DNA from: Bifidobacteriaceae bacterium
GTDB taxonomy: Bacteria; Actinomycetota; Actinomycetes; Actinomycetales; WQXJ01
Direction: 5' to 3'
Assembly (NCBI GenBank): GCA_031266115.1
Contig: JAISBQ010000265.1
Span: 1-5,159, forward strand
DNA length: 5,159 nucleotides
The position numbers were made by a program, and so were the translations under genes. Positions 1 to 5,152 of the stretch are shown here, piece by piece. Each line of letters opens with the position of its first letter. Positions within the stretch are counted from its first letter, which is position 1. A model generated the notes under the pieces. It was not told where the DNA came from. It ran no database searches and saw only the letters and a list, made by a program, of their open reading frames with translations.

Positions 1-42
1 GTGTCTTGCGAGGTCCGCGCCCCCGCGGACCTCGCAAGACAC
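1..42 (-). terminator. Perfect 19-bp hairpin downstream of the iron lipoprotein gene
   Basis: Bases 1-19 and 24-42 are exact reverse complements, leaving a 4-base loop (CCCC on the plus strand). The element begins 14 bases after the TAG stop of the minus-strand lipoprotein gene, the usual place for an intrinsic terminator. Any U-tract for the minus-strand transcript would lie left of base 1, outside the window, so termination cannot be confirmed. Because the stem is symmetrical it could also serve a convergent gene coming from the left. The alternative is an intergenic palindromic repeat family. Confidence 0.55.
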
Positions 43-56
43 CTACTTTCTCCTAC

Positions 57-671
57 CTACCATTCGCGGGGAACGTAGTCCCAGTCCCATTCGGCAACGA
101 TGGGCTCGGTCCAGAACCGTCCCGTCACGCCCGTGGCTGCATCGACGTGCAGCAGGTGCCCGTTGGACTCTGGAGAGTGGATGGTGAACGTCACGGTGTA
201 TGTGCCGGCGTCCGGAAGCGCAATGTTCGCGCCGTAGTGCGGACCGTCAGAGGCATTCATCGGCATGAACGTCCCGCCTGCGGCCTCGGTTCCGTCTTCG
301 GCCGTGATCGCGTAGTCCACGGTCAGGTTGGGCACAAAATCGCCCACGCCATAGCCCAGATCGTTCTCTCCGGCCGAAATGTCCGCCTCAATGTGCATGT
401 CAGACTGTGCCGCCGGCAAGCCCATTCCCGCGGGCTCCATGTCGACTGGCTGGAAATAGACGGCGGCTACCTCCAGGGGCGGCAGGGACTGGGCGTCTCC
501 GATGGGGAACTCTTCGAAACCGGCATCCTCACCGGGTGCTGGGGCGGCGCCATCGTCGGCTTCCTGGGCTGTGTCGCTGCCGGTGGCGCCATCGTCGGAG
601 CCTGAGCATGCGGTCAGGGAAGCGGTCAGGGCCAAGACGGCGGCTGCTGCAAAAACGGAACGGATTGTCAT
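57..671 (-). CDS. P19/Tp34-family iron-transport lipoprotein (FetP/FtrA-like)
   Basis: This 204-residue protein is a predicted extracytoplasmic metal-binding lipoprotein that would hand iron, possibly with copper as cofactor, to the adjacent FTR1 permease. Residues 1-21 form a lipoprotein signal peptide ending in the lipobox Leu19-Thr-Ala-Cys22. An acidic, low-complexity linker (about 23-60) precedes a beta-sandwich domain (about 66-204) with the family's hallmark motifs: DMHIEAD around His93 and Glu95, FMPM with Met136 and Met138, DGPHYG with Asp142 and His145, and a late His pair at 172 and 175. In Campylobacter P19 the equivalent His, Met, His, His residues bind copper. The ATG overlaps the permease stop as ATGA, and GGAGA lies 7 bases upstream, so translation is probably coupled. 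Family assignment is secure; the metal carried is inferred from homologues. Confidence 0.93.
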   Translation of the reverse strand: MTIRSVFAAAAVLALTASLTACSGSDDGATGSDTAQEADDGAAPAPGEDAGFEEFPIGDAQSLPPLEVAAVYFQPVDMEPAGMGLPAAQSDMHIEADISAGENDLGYGVGDFVPNLTVDYAITAEDGTEAAGGTFMPMNASDGPHYGANIALPDAGTYTVTFTIHSPESNGHLLHVDAATGVTGRFWTEPIVAEWDWDYVPREW

Positions 672-1975
672 GAGGCTGTCTCCAATGGTGTGTCGGGTGA
701 TAGGTGTGAGGTTGTGGTGTCCATGGCGCCTCGCGCCCGCCGCGATGTGCGCAGGCCCAGGACGAATCCGGTGATGACCAGGATCATTACCACCGCTTGG
801 GCGGCCAAGGTCTCGGCGGACGGATAGATTCCGAGGAGGTCAACGGATGGGACGGCATCAATGGGGGTGATCGAGACGACTCCGCCCTCTTGCAACTCCT
901 TGATCCCTGAGCCAGCAAAGGCAACGGCCATGACGGCGAGCAGCGCCGATGTGGTGATAAAGAATGGGCCGGTGGGAATGCGTATGGCGAGGAATCGGAT
1001 CGCGAGGTACACGCCGATCAGGGCGACGATGCCGATCCCCAGGCCGAGCCAAAGCATCGCCCCTTGGCCGCCAGCCTGGGTGCGCAGCGCCTGGTAGAAC
1101 AGGATGGTCTCAGCGCCCTCTCGGAAGACCGCGAGAAACGCGACGAAGGCAAGCGAGAACGCCGAACCGCCGCCGAGCGATGCCCGGGTTTGCGCGCGGA
1201 TGTATCCAGTCCAGGCGGCGGCGTCCACCTTGGACGCGATCCAGTTGCTCACCCAGATCAGCATCGCGACCGCGATCAAAACCGTGACGCCCTCGATAAT
1301 CTCCTGATTCGCTCCGGCTAACGCGCTCAGAGCGTTGATGGCGACGGCGAGGGCGATCGAAGCGAGCAGTGCCACTCCTGCACCCGCGTAGACCGTGCGC
1401 AATTTGTCGCGGTTGCCGGACTTCACCAGGTAGGCGACTATCGCGCCTACCACGAGGATTGCCTCGAAGCCCTCGCGGAGGATGATGATCAGCGACTTGC
1501 CGAGTGCGGCGATCGGGCTGTCGGAATCGCCATCCAACCGTTGGGCCTGGTCGGCCAGCATAGCGGCCAGAATGTCGATGTGCTCGCGGACCTCGGCCTC
1601 TGGGTCTCCGGCCAGCATGCCTTTCTTGATCAGTCCGAACTCATATTCGGCGTCGGTGGCGGCGGCGCCCGAGACGTGGGCCATCACCACCTTCTCAAAC
1701 CCGAGTTTCTCGTAGTACCCGTAGTAGGCGTTGTCCACCTGATCTTTGGCCGCTGTGGCGTCGCCGCCCTGGTAGGTCGCATAGGCCTCATCGAGGATGG
1801 CGGACATCTCCTGGGCGATGTCGCCCCACGTCTCGCCCGTAGCCTCTGCCGCGTGGGCAGGGGCGGCCACCAAGCAGGTCACCGCGATGGCCGCGGTAGC
1901 GGCGGCGGCCGCAAGAGGCAGGAGCGCGGTCACGACGGCCGCGGCGAGTGTCGCGCCTCGCGCCAGTCGCCGCAT
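668..1975 (-). CDS. FTR1-family iron permease with N-terminal extracytoplasmic domain (FetM/FtrC-like)
   Basis: This is an integral membrane iron permease of the FTR1/EfeU family, about 435 residues from the chosen ATG. A signal peptide rich in Ala (residues 1-42, cleavage likely after Ala-His-Ala) is followed by a helical extracytoplasmic domain (about 45-155). Seven predicted membrane helices follow, near 160-183, 195-218, 228-247, 272-293, 306-328, 337-358 and 392-410. Both iron-binding REXXE motifs are present: REGFE at 167-171 in the first helix and REGAE at 285-289 in the fourth. I chose the ATG at 1975 because AGGAGGT lies 5 bases upstream; a GTG at 2005 would add ten residues but has no ribosome-binding site. 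The N-terminal domain and P19-type partner resemble E. coli FetMP and Bordetella FtrAC rather than EfeUOB. An iron box lies upstream. Confidence 0.93.
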   Translation of the reverse strand: MRRLARGATLAAAVVTALLPLAAAAATAAIAVTCLVAAPAHAAEATGETWGDIAQEMSAILDEAYATYQGGDATAAKDQVDNAYYGYYEKLGFEKVVMAHVSGAAATDAEYEFGLIKKGMLAGDPEAEVREHIDILAAMLADQAQRLDGDSDSPIAALGKSLIIILREGFEAILVVGAIVAYLVKSGNRDKLRTVYAGAGVALLASIALAVAINALSALAGANQEIIEGVTVLIAVAMLIWVSNWIASKVDAAAWTGYIRAQTRASLGGGSAFSLAFVAFLAVFREGAETILFYQALRTQAGGQGAMLWLGLGIGIVALIGVYLAIRFLAIRIPTGPFFITTSALLAVMAVAFAGSGIKELQEGGVVSITPIDAVPSVDLLGIYPSAETLAAQAVVMILVITGFVLGLRTSRRARGAMDTTTSHLSPDTPLETAS

Positions 1976-1980
1976 CGGGG

Positions 1981-1987
1981 ACCTCCT
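1981..1987 (-). promoter_or_regulatory. Strong Shine-Dalgarno site that fixes the permease start
   Basis: Read on the minus strand this is AGGAGGT, a full anti-16S match, followed by five bases (CCCCG) and the ATG at 1975-1973. The upstream in-frame GTG at 2005 has no comparable site, so the shorter protein is preferred. The shorter form also begins with Met-Arg-Arg directly before the hydrophobic stretch, a normal signal-peptide layout. Confidence 0.8.
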
Positions 1988-2065
1988 GGTGACTCGGGTG
2001 GACACCCATACGGGGCGCGCGCGAACGCCATCGGCCTTGGCGGCCCGCTTCGGGTGACTGTGAGG

Positions 2066-2084
2066 CGAGGTTTGCGTTGCCTAC
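2066..2084 (-). promoter_or_regulatory. Weaker second IdeR/DtxR-like site
   Basis: This stretch matches the same 19-bp consensus at 12 of 19 positions, keeping the outer arms AGGTT and CCTA but with a degraded centre. Its centre is 20 bp from that of the strong box, on the side nearer the permease gene. Adjacent or overlapping boxes are common in IdeR/DtxR-controlled promoters, so it may be a secondary site. The match is weak enough that chance remains possible. Confidence 0.35.
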
Positions 2085-2085
2085 A

Positions 2086-2104
2086 CAAGGTAAGCCTACC
2101 CTAA
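2086..2104 (-). promoter_or_regulatory. IdeR/DtxR iron box upstream of the iron-uptake operon
   Basis: The plus-strand sequence CAAGGTAAGCCTACCCTAA matches the palindromic IdeR/DtxR consensus TTAGGTTAGCCTAACCTAA at 15 of 19 positions, including the central AGCCTA and the CCTAA arm. It lies about 110 bp upstream of the permease ATG. Iron-loaded IdeR or DtxR binding here would block transcription of the permease and lipoprotein genes when iron is sufficient. I could not place a confident -35/-10 pair around it, so how it overlaps the promoter is unknown. The regulator itself is not in the window. Confidence 0.82.
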
Positions 2105-2252
2105 GTCCCGCGATACTCACGCCAGGCGCCATGCGCCTCCCACGCTGTCTCTCGGGCACGCTGTGTTCGCCGAGTTGAGCCTTTGGGTCGCGGATCCGGA
2201 TGCTTGCGGACCCGAAGAGCGGGAAGTGGCGACCCCGGGGCAGGGTCGGCCG

Positions 2253-2280
2253 TTGCCGGAGCCAGACCTGGCGCTAGGGT
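2253..2280 (+). promoter_or_regulatory. Likely promoter of the tRNA gene
   Basis: TTGCCG at 2253-2258 is a reasonable -35 element and TAGGGT at 2275-2280 fits the actinobacterial TANNNT -10 pattern. The spacer is 16 bp. The mature tRNA begins 13 bases after the -10, leaving a very short 5' leader, as is usual for single tRNA genes. This is based on motif and spacing only. Confidence 0.5.
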
Positions 2281-2292
2281 TGGTGCGCGCGG

Positions 2293-2366
2293 GGGCCAGT
2301 AGCTCAGCCGGTCAGAGCAGCGGACTCATAATCCGCCGGTCGTGGGTTCAAGCCCCACCTGGCCCA
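2293..2366 (+). tRNA. tRNA with CAU anticodon (elongator Met, or Ile2 if lysidine-modified)
   Basis: A complete 74-base cloverleaf can be folded: acceptor GGGCCAG with CTGGCCC (7 of 7 pairs), D-stem GCTC/GAGC with G18-G19 in the loop, anticodon stem GCGGA/TCCGC around loop CTCATAA, a five-base variable region, T-stem GTGGG/CCCAC with loop TTCAAGC, and discriminator A73. The anticodon CAT is at 2327-2329. No CCA is encoded. It lacks the features of initiator tRNA: the first pair is a normal G1-C72, and the anticodon stem does not have three consecutive G-C pairs next to the loop. The Met/Ile2 choice is unresolved: C4-G69, C5-G68 and U12-A23 resemble E. coli tRNA-Ile2, whereas C29-G41 is absent. 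Confidence 0.95.
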
Positions 2367-2383
2367 CTGGAGTCCGCCTGCTC

Positions 2384-2405
2384 ACGCGCATCGGCTCTTG
2401 CGCGT
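2384..2405 (+). terminator. Short hairpin after the tRNA, possible terminator
   Basis: ACGCGCA (2384-2390) and TGCGCGT (2399-2405) form a perfect 7-bp stem with an 8-base loop, 17 bases after the tRNA end. Flanking CCGCC and GGCGG could extend pairing. No T-run follows, so if it ends the tRNA transcript it is a weak or non-canonical terminator. It lies just before the vapB promoter. Confidence 0.3.
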
Positions 2406-2426
2406 CTTCGGGCTGGCGGGAACACA

Positions 2427-2455
2427 CTGACATATCCGCACATCGCTGATATGCT
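2427..2455 (+). promoter_or_regulatory. vapBC promoter, predicted leaderless
   Basis: CTGACA at 2427-2432 differs from the TTGACA -35 consensus by one base. TATGCT at 2450-2455 fits TANNNT, and the spacer is exactly 17 bp. A start point 6-8 bases after the -10 falls at 2461-2463, at or next to the A of the vapB ATG. There is no Shine-Dalgarno sequence before that ATG, which agrees with a leaderless transcript, a common type in actinobacteria. Confidence 0.68.
2431..2453 (+). promoter_or_regulatory. Inverted repeat over the vapBC -10, candidate VapB operator
   Basis: CATATC (2431-2436) and GATATG (2448-2453) are perfect 6-bp inverted half-sites separated by 11 bases, putting their centres 17 bp apart. 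The left half touches the end of the -35 and the right half covers the first part of the -10. VapB-VapC complexes typically bind such repeats through the VapB ribbon-helix-helix domain and repress their own promoter. Binding is inferred from position and symmetry. Confidence 0.55.
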
Positions 2456-2462
2456 TCACTGT

Positions 2463-2714
2463 ATGCGCACCACGCTATTGCTGGACGACGACGTCCACAG
2501 GCGTGCGAAACACCTGGCCGTAGACCAGGGGCGCACCCTGACATCGGTGTTTGATCAGGCCCTGAGGGACTACCTGGACAAGCACGGATCAGGTCGGCCC
2601 TTCAGCGTTCGGGACGTGGCGACCGGCAGCGGAGGACTGCTGGTTGAGGCGGACCACATGAAACTGATCCTGCACGAGGAGGACGTCGAGCACGACCTTG
2701 GTGAAGCGCCGTGA
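2463..2714 (+). CDS. vapB: VapB-type ribbon-helix-helix antitoxin
   Basis: This 83-residue protein is the likely antitoxin and autorepressor of the VapC gene that follows. Residues 1-40 form a ribbon-helix-helix DNA-binding fold: a short polar strand (MRTTLLLDDD), a first helix (about 10-22) and a second helix after the RTLTSV turn (about 26-40). The rest (about 41-83) has the Gly-rich linker and acidic, Leu-containing tail expected to wrap the toxin's active site. An in-frame open stretch continues upstream to 2163 through the tRNA gene, but that part is not coding; the ATG at 2463 is the first codon giving a normal VapB N-terminus and sits at the predicted transcription start. The stop overlaps the VapC start by 4 bp (GTGA). 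Size is normal for the family. Confidence 0.85.
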   Translation: MRTTLLLDDDVHRRAKHLAVDQGRTLTSVFDQALRDYLDKHGSGRPFSVRDVATGSGGLLVEADHMKLILHEEDVEHDLGEAP

Positions 2715-3151
2715 TCCTCTCGGACGTCAGCGTCATGGTGGCGGCGTTGCGCCCGGACCACCCGCACCACGATCTGGCGGCTGACTGGTATGACGCAGCC
2801 CATGGTTCTGGGGACTTGGCCATATCCTCGCTGGTGATCGCAGGGACGCTACGTGTGCTCACCAACCGCCGGATCTTCGTGGAGCCGACGCCGCTCAAGG
2901 CAGCAGTGGCGGCGATCAGCGCAGTGTTGGAGCAGGCACCATTGGTGCATCCGGGCGCGAGGCATTGGGAGATCCTCGCGCGCCTGTGCGAGGCGTCGGG
3001 AGTCGTGGGCGGCGACATCTCGGATGCCCAGCACGCCGCGCTCGCCCTGGAGTTCGACGCCACGTGGGTCACCACAGATTCGGACTTTGGTTGCTTTCCC
3101 GGTTTGCGCTGGACCAACCTGCTGACAGGCGAGACCCACCGCAACGTGTGA
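2711..3151 (+). CDS. vapC: VapC-type PIN-domain ribonuclease toxin
   Basis: This 146-residue single-domain PIN protein is the toxin of the pair, a predicted magnesium-dependent RNase whose targets in other VapCs are tRNA or rRNA. It starts with GTG inside the vapB stop, with a weak GGTGA ribosome-binding site upstream, so synthesis is probably coupled to the antitoxin. Acidic residues in PIN positions are Asp5 (LSDVSV), Asp105 (ISDAQHAAL) and Asp123/Asp125 (VTTDSDF, followed by FPGLRW). The usual second-helix Glu is Gly45 in LVIAGTLRVLTN, a change shared with the mycobacterial-type PIN subfamily (TIGR00028), whose wording this protein closely follows. The Asn two residues after the first Asp is Ser7. 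The protein is full length and probably active. Its cellular target cannot be read from the sequence. Confidence 0.87.
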   Translation: MILSDVSVMVAALRPDHPHHDLAADWYDAAHGSGDLAISSLVIAGTLRVLTNRRIFVEPTPLKAAVAAISAVLEQAPLVHPGARHWEILARLCEASGVVGGDISDAQHAALALEFDATWVTTDSDFGCFPGLRWTNLLTGETHRNV

Positions 3152-3189
3152 CCCGTAGCGCGCGTTGTCAAGGCGCATTGGACAGCTCG

Positions 3190-3888
3190 CTATGGGCTCG
3201 CCCCGTTCAGGTCACCGGGAGCCAGTCCGAGCGCCCGTTCAACGTCCGCTGGGGCAAGGGAGGGGTCGATGGCCGCCTCAAGGAGGAACTTCGCCATCTT
3301 GGCGTTGACCGCCCTAAGATGGCCCTCGGCGGTCTCCCGAGAAATCCCAAGGCGGCGCGCGAGCGCGCCCCAAGGCTCGCCCCGCGCTCGTGCGTGCAAG
3401 ACTTCGGCCTGCCGCGGCGTCAGCTCGGGCAGTTGGCGACGCCTATTAAGGAGCTGCGCGAGTTCCAGCATCTGGGACGGCACGACGAGGTGACCGGCGG
3501 CCACCCGTGCAAATGCGTCCGCGTTGTCGTCCAGACTGTCCGACTTGCGCGCCAAGCCAGCCGCCCCCGCCGAAAAGCATTGTGCCAACACCAGGTTGCG
3601 GCGTTCATCGGTGTGTATGCACACCCGGTAGCCCTGGTTGGTCAGTGTCTTGATCGCGCGCGGTCCTTGGAACACGTCCTCGTCAAGGGTCCGGCTGAGC
3701 ATGAGGTCCAGCACCACGATGTCCACCGTGGGCTTGTCGGCCAGCAAAGCCTCCACCGTGGCGTACTCCCCCACCACGGTGAGCATCGGGTATGCGACGC
3801 GGAATGTCGACCGCGTCTGGCTCGAGTCGTCAACCACGGCCGCCGATGGGCGCGCGCCAGATCGGCTGACAGGCGTCTGCGCAGTCAC
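3190..3888 (-). CDS. NarL/LuxR-family response regulator
   Basis: This 232-residue cytoplasmic transcription regulator is the probable partner of the sensor kinase upstream. The receiver domain (about 15-135) has the acidic pair Asp20-Asp21, the phosphorylation site Asp61 (VVLDLML), Thr93 (IHTDE) and the conserved Lys115 (LARKSDS). The loop after Asp61 is longer than the standard MPxMDG form and reads SRTLDEDVFQGPRAI, a style seen in a group of actinobacterial regulators. The LuxR-type helix-turn-helix spans about 156-202 (LTPRQAEVL, then LGISRETAEGHL), and a 30-residue tail follows. The GTG start at 3888 has GAGAGG five bases upstream. The gene converges on vapC with 38 bp between stops. Target genes are unknown; self-regulation is possible because inverted repeats lie just upstream. 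Confidence 0.88.
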   Translation of the reverse strand: MTAQTPVSRSGARPSAAVVDDSSQTRSTFRVAYPMLTVVGEYATVEALLADKPTVDIVVLDLMLSRTLDEDVFQGPRAIKTLTNQGYRVCIHTDERRNLVLAQCFSAGAAGLARKSDSLDDNADAFARVAAGHLVVPSQMLELAQLLNRRRQLPELTPRQAEVLHARARGEPWGALARRLGISRETAEGHLRAVNAKMAKFLLEAAIDPSLAPADVERALGLAPGDLNGASP

Positions 3889-3918
3889 AGTGGCCTCTCT
3901 GATGTCGGGCTCCAGGCG

Positions 3919-3952
3919 CGCTCACTGATCGGTCCCCTTCGACGGGTGAGCG
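3919..3952 (-). repeat. Inverted repeat upstream of the response regulator gene
   Basis: CGCTCAC (3919-3925) and GTGAGCG (3946-3952) are perfect 7-bp inverted arms separated by 20 bases, ending 30 bases before the response-regulator start codon. GATCGG occurs in the spacer at 3927-3932 and again at 3952-3957. It could be a regulator-binding site or an mRNA leader hairpin; the sequence does not distinguish these. Confidence 0.35.
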
Positions 3953-4023
3953 ATCGGCCTGAGGTCAGGGTTGGCAAATCGACTGCCACCGTAGCAGGAG
4001 CGCCGGCCTATAGGTAGCGGACC

Positions 4024-4038
4024 GCCACGCATCGTGGC
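4024..4038 (-). repeat. Short perfect hairpin after the sensor kinase gene
   Basis: GCCACG and CGTGGC form a perfect 6-bp stem around a 3-base CAT loop, beginning 40 bases after the kinase stop codon. No T-run follows on the minus strand, so a factor-independent terminator is not well supported. It might attenuate read-through into the response-regulator gene or be incidental in GC-rich DNA. Confidence 0.25.
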
Positions 4039-4078
4039 CATCGGATACCACTGCGCGGCGTCGTCGCGAACCTCAGCC

Positions 4079-5152
4079 TCAGATCGCTGGGAGCGAGGGG
4101 ATATCGCACCGGCGGCCGCGGATAAACACGCAGGTACCCTCGCCGGGCGCTGAGGAAACCTCGACGGTCATGTCCTTCGTCTGGGCTAGATCGATCACCT
4201 GCTTCTGCAACCCGAAACCCCGGTCGGTGTGATCGATATCGAACCCGATTCCGTCGTCACAAACGGACACCTCCCAGGCATCCTCCATGCAGTCAGCGTG
4301 TAACACCACCTCGGTCACGCCCGTTCCGGCGTGGAACTGGACGTTGTACAGCAATGAGACCAGCGCTGTCTCGAGGACCAGCGCCTCGTCTGGGTGAAGT
4401 GAAACCCCACGTCCCGTGGCCGTACGAACCTCCAAGGGAAGATGCGTGAATCCCTTGATCGATGCGAGGACCACCTGATCGATGGTCACGGACGCGTCCG
4501 ATGCCGGTCGAGCGTGGTCCTCGTCGACCAGGAACTCGGCTCGAAGACGGTTGGATTCTCGCAACGCTTGGTCGCGCAGTGACGGCAGGATTTCCGGCGT
4601 GGTGTCACCGCGGCCGAAGTGGGCCAGTAACCCTGTGGCGTTGTGGACATAGAACCGGTACTTCTCGCGCTCCAGGCGTGCGGCCATGTCGGCGGCTCGC
4701 GCTTGGTTGTGGTCGGCCGTGCGGCCAAGCCGGCGCACCGCGGTGAACGAGAACACTGCTGCCGTAGCGAAGATCACGCAGCTCAGGGCGTTGACGATGG
4801 CGGTGACGATCAGCGCCCCATTGCCCGCGGTTGCCGGCGACACGGTCACGAGATATGTGGCGGCTAACACGATGGACCAACCGATTGCCCGGTACCGCGC
4901 CCGCTCCCACGCGGCGGCACTCGGCGCCACCACCGCCACATAGCCGAAGCTCCAGGCGTGCCAGGTACCGATCATCAGTTCCGGTGGCAGGCTCAGGCCT
5001 GTCACCACCAAGCTCACCATCGCCACGGCAACATCTGCCACACACAGCCAGTACGGGGCTCTCGCGAACGAACCGTAGCGGGCGACACCGGCAAGGAGGC
5101 AGATCGACCAAGTCGCGGCTACACCGCACATCAAGCCTGATCTCGCGTTCAC
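4079..5152 (-). CDS. Membrane sensor histidine kinase (DesK/NarX-like), possibly incomplete at the N-terminus
   Basis: This protein of at least 357 residues is a predicted membrane sensor that would phosphorylate the response regulator encoded just downstream. About five hydrophobic segments lie at 8-25, 36-55, 66-82, 90-107 and 112-137 with only short loops, so no large external sensor domain is present. A helical dimerisation region (about 142-205) carries the candidate phosphoacceptor His170 in YVHNATGLLAHFG. The ATPase domain (about 222-347) has the N-box Asn270 with His274-Ala (YNVQFHAG), the G1 box DDGIGFD (299-305) and the G2 box GFGLQ (312-316). Asn171 stands where most HisKA_3 kinases have Asp or Glu. 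The GTG at 5152 has no clear ribosome-binding site and only seven bases of the window lie beyond it without a stop, so the true start may be outside. The signal sensed is unknown. Confidence 0.83.
   Translation of the reverse strand: MNARSGLMCGVAATWSICLLAGVARYGSFARAPYWLCVADVAVAMVSLVVTGLSLPPELMIGTWHAWSFGYVAVVAPSAAAWERARYRAIGWSIVLAATYLVTVSPATAGNGALIVTAIVNALSCVIFATAAVFSFTAVRRLGRTADHNQARAADMAARLEREKYRFYVHNATGLLAHFGRGDTTPEILPSLRDQALRESNRLRAEFLVDEDHARPASDASVTIDQVVLASIKGFTHLPLEVRTATGRGVSLHPDEALVLETALVSLLYNVQFHAGTGVTEVVLHADCMEDAWEVSVCDDGIGFDIDHTDRGFGLQKQVIDLAQTKDMTVEVSSAPGEGTCVFIRGRRCDIPSLPAI

Noticed and set aside
6..605. A 199-codon plus-strand open frame opposite the lipoprotein gene
   Set aside because: It begins inside the terminal hairpin, has no recognisable domain, and is antisense to a well-supported P19-family gene; it reflects GC-rich codon bias.
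1541..2104. A 187-codon plus-strand open frame opposite the permease N-terminus
   Set aside because: It is antisense to the signal-peptide and extracytoplasmic region of the permease and covers its iron box. The composition is Gly/Arg/His-rich with no domain.
2066..2104. A defined -35/-10 promoter for the iron operon
   Set aside because: TAGGCT and TACCTT on the minus strand could be -10 elements, but neither has a credible -35 at 16-18 bp, so I left the promoter unplaced.
2163..2462. N-terminal extension of VapB by 100 codons
   Set aside because: It would read through the tRNA gene and the vapB promoter, and no similar extension exists in this antitoxin family.
3152..3189. Bidirectional terminator between vapC and the response regulator
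   Set aside because: Only a 4-bp TGTC/GACA pairing is visible in and beside the gap, without a T-tract on either strand.
2965..4017. A 350-codon plus-strand open frame
   Set aside because: It runs through the end of vapC in another frame and then antisense to the whole response-regulator gene. Its translation is Arg-rich with no recognisable domain, while both overlapped genes carry clear family motifs.
3960..4020. TACGGT or TATAGG as a -10 for the response-regulator gene
   Set aside because: No TTGAC-like -35 is present at proper spacing on the minus strand.
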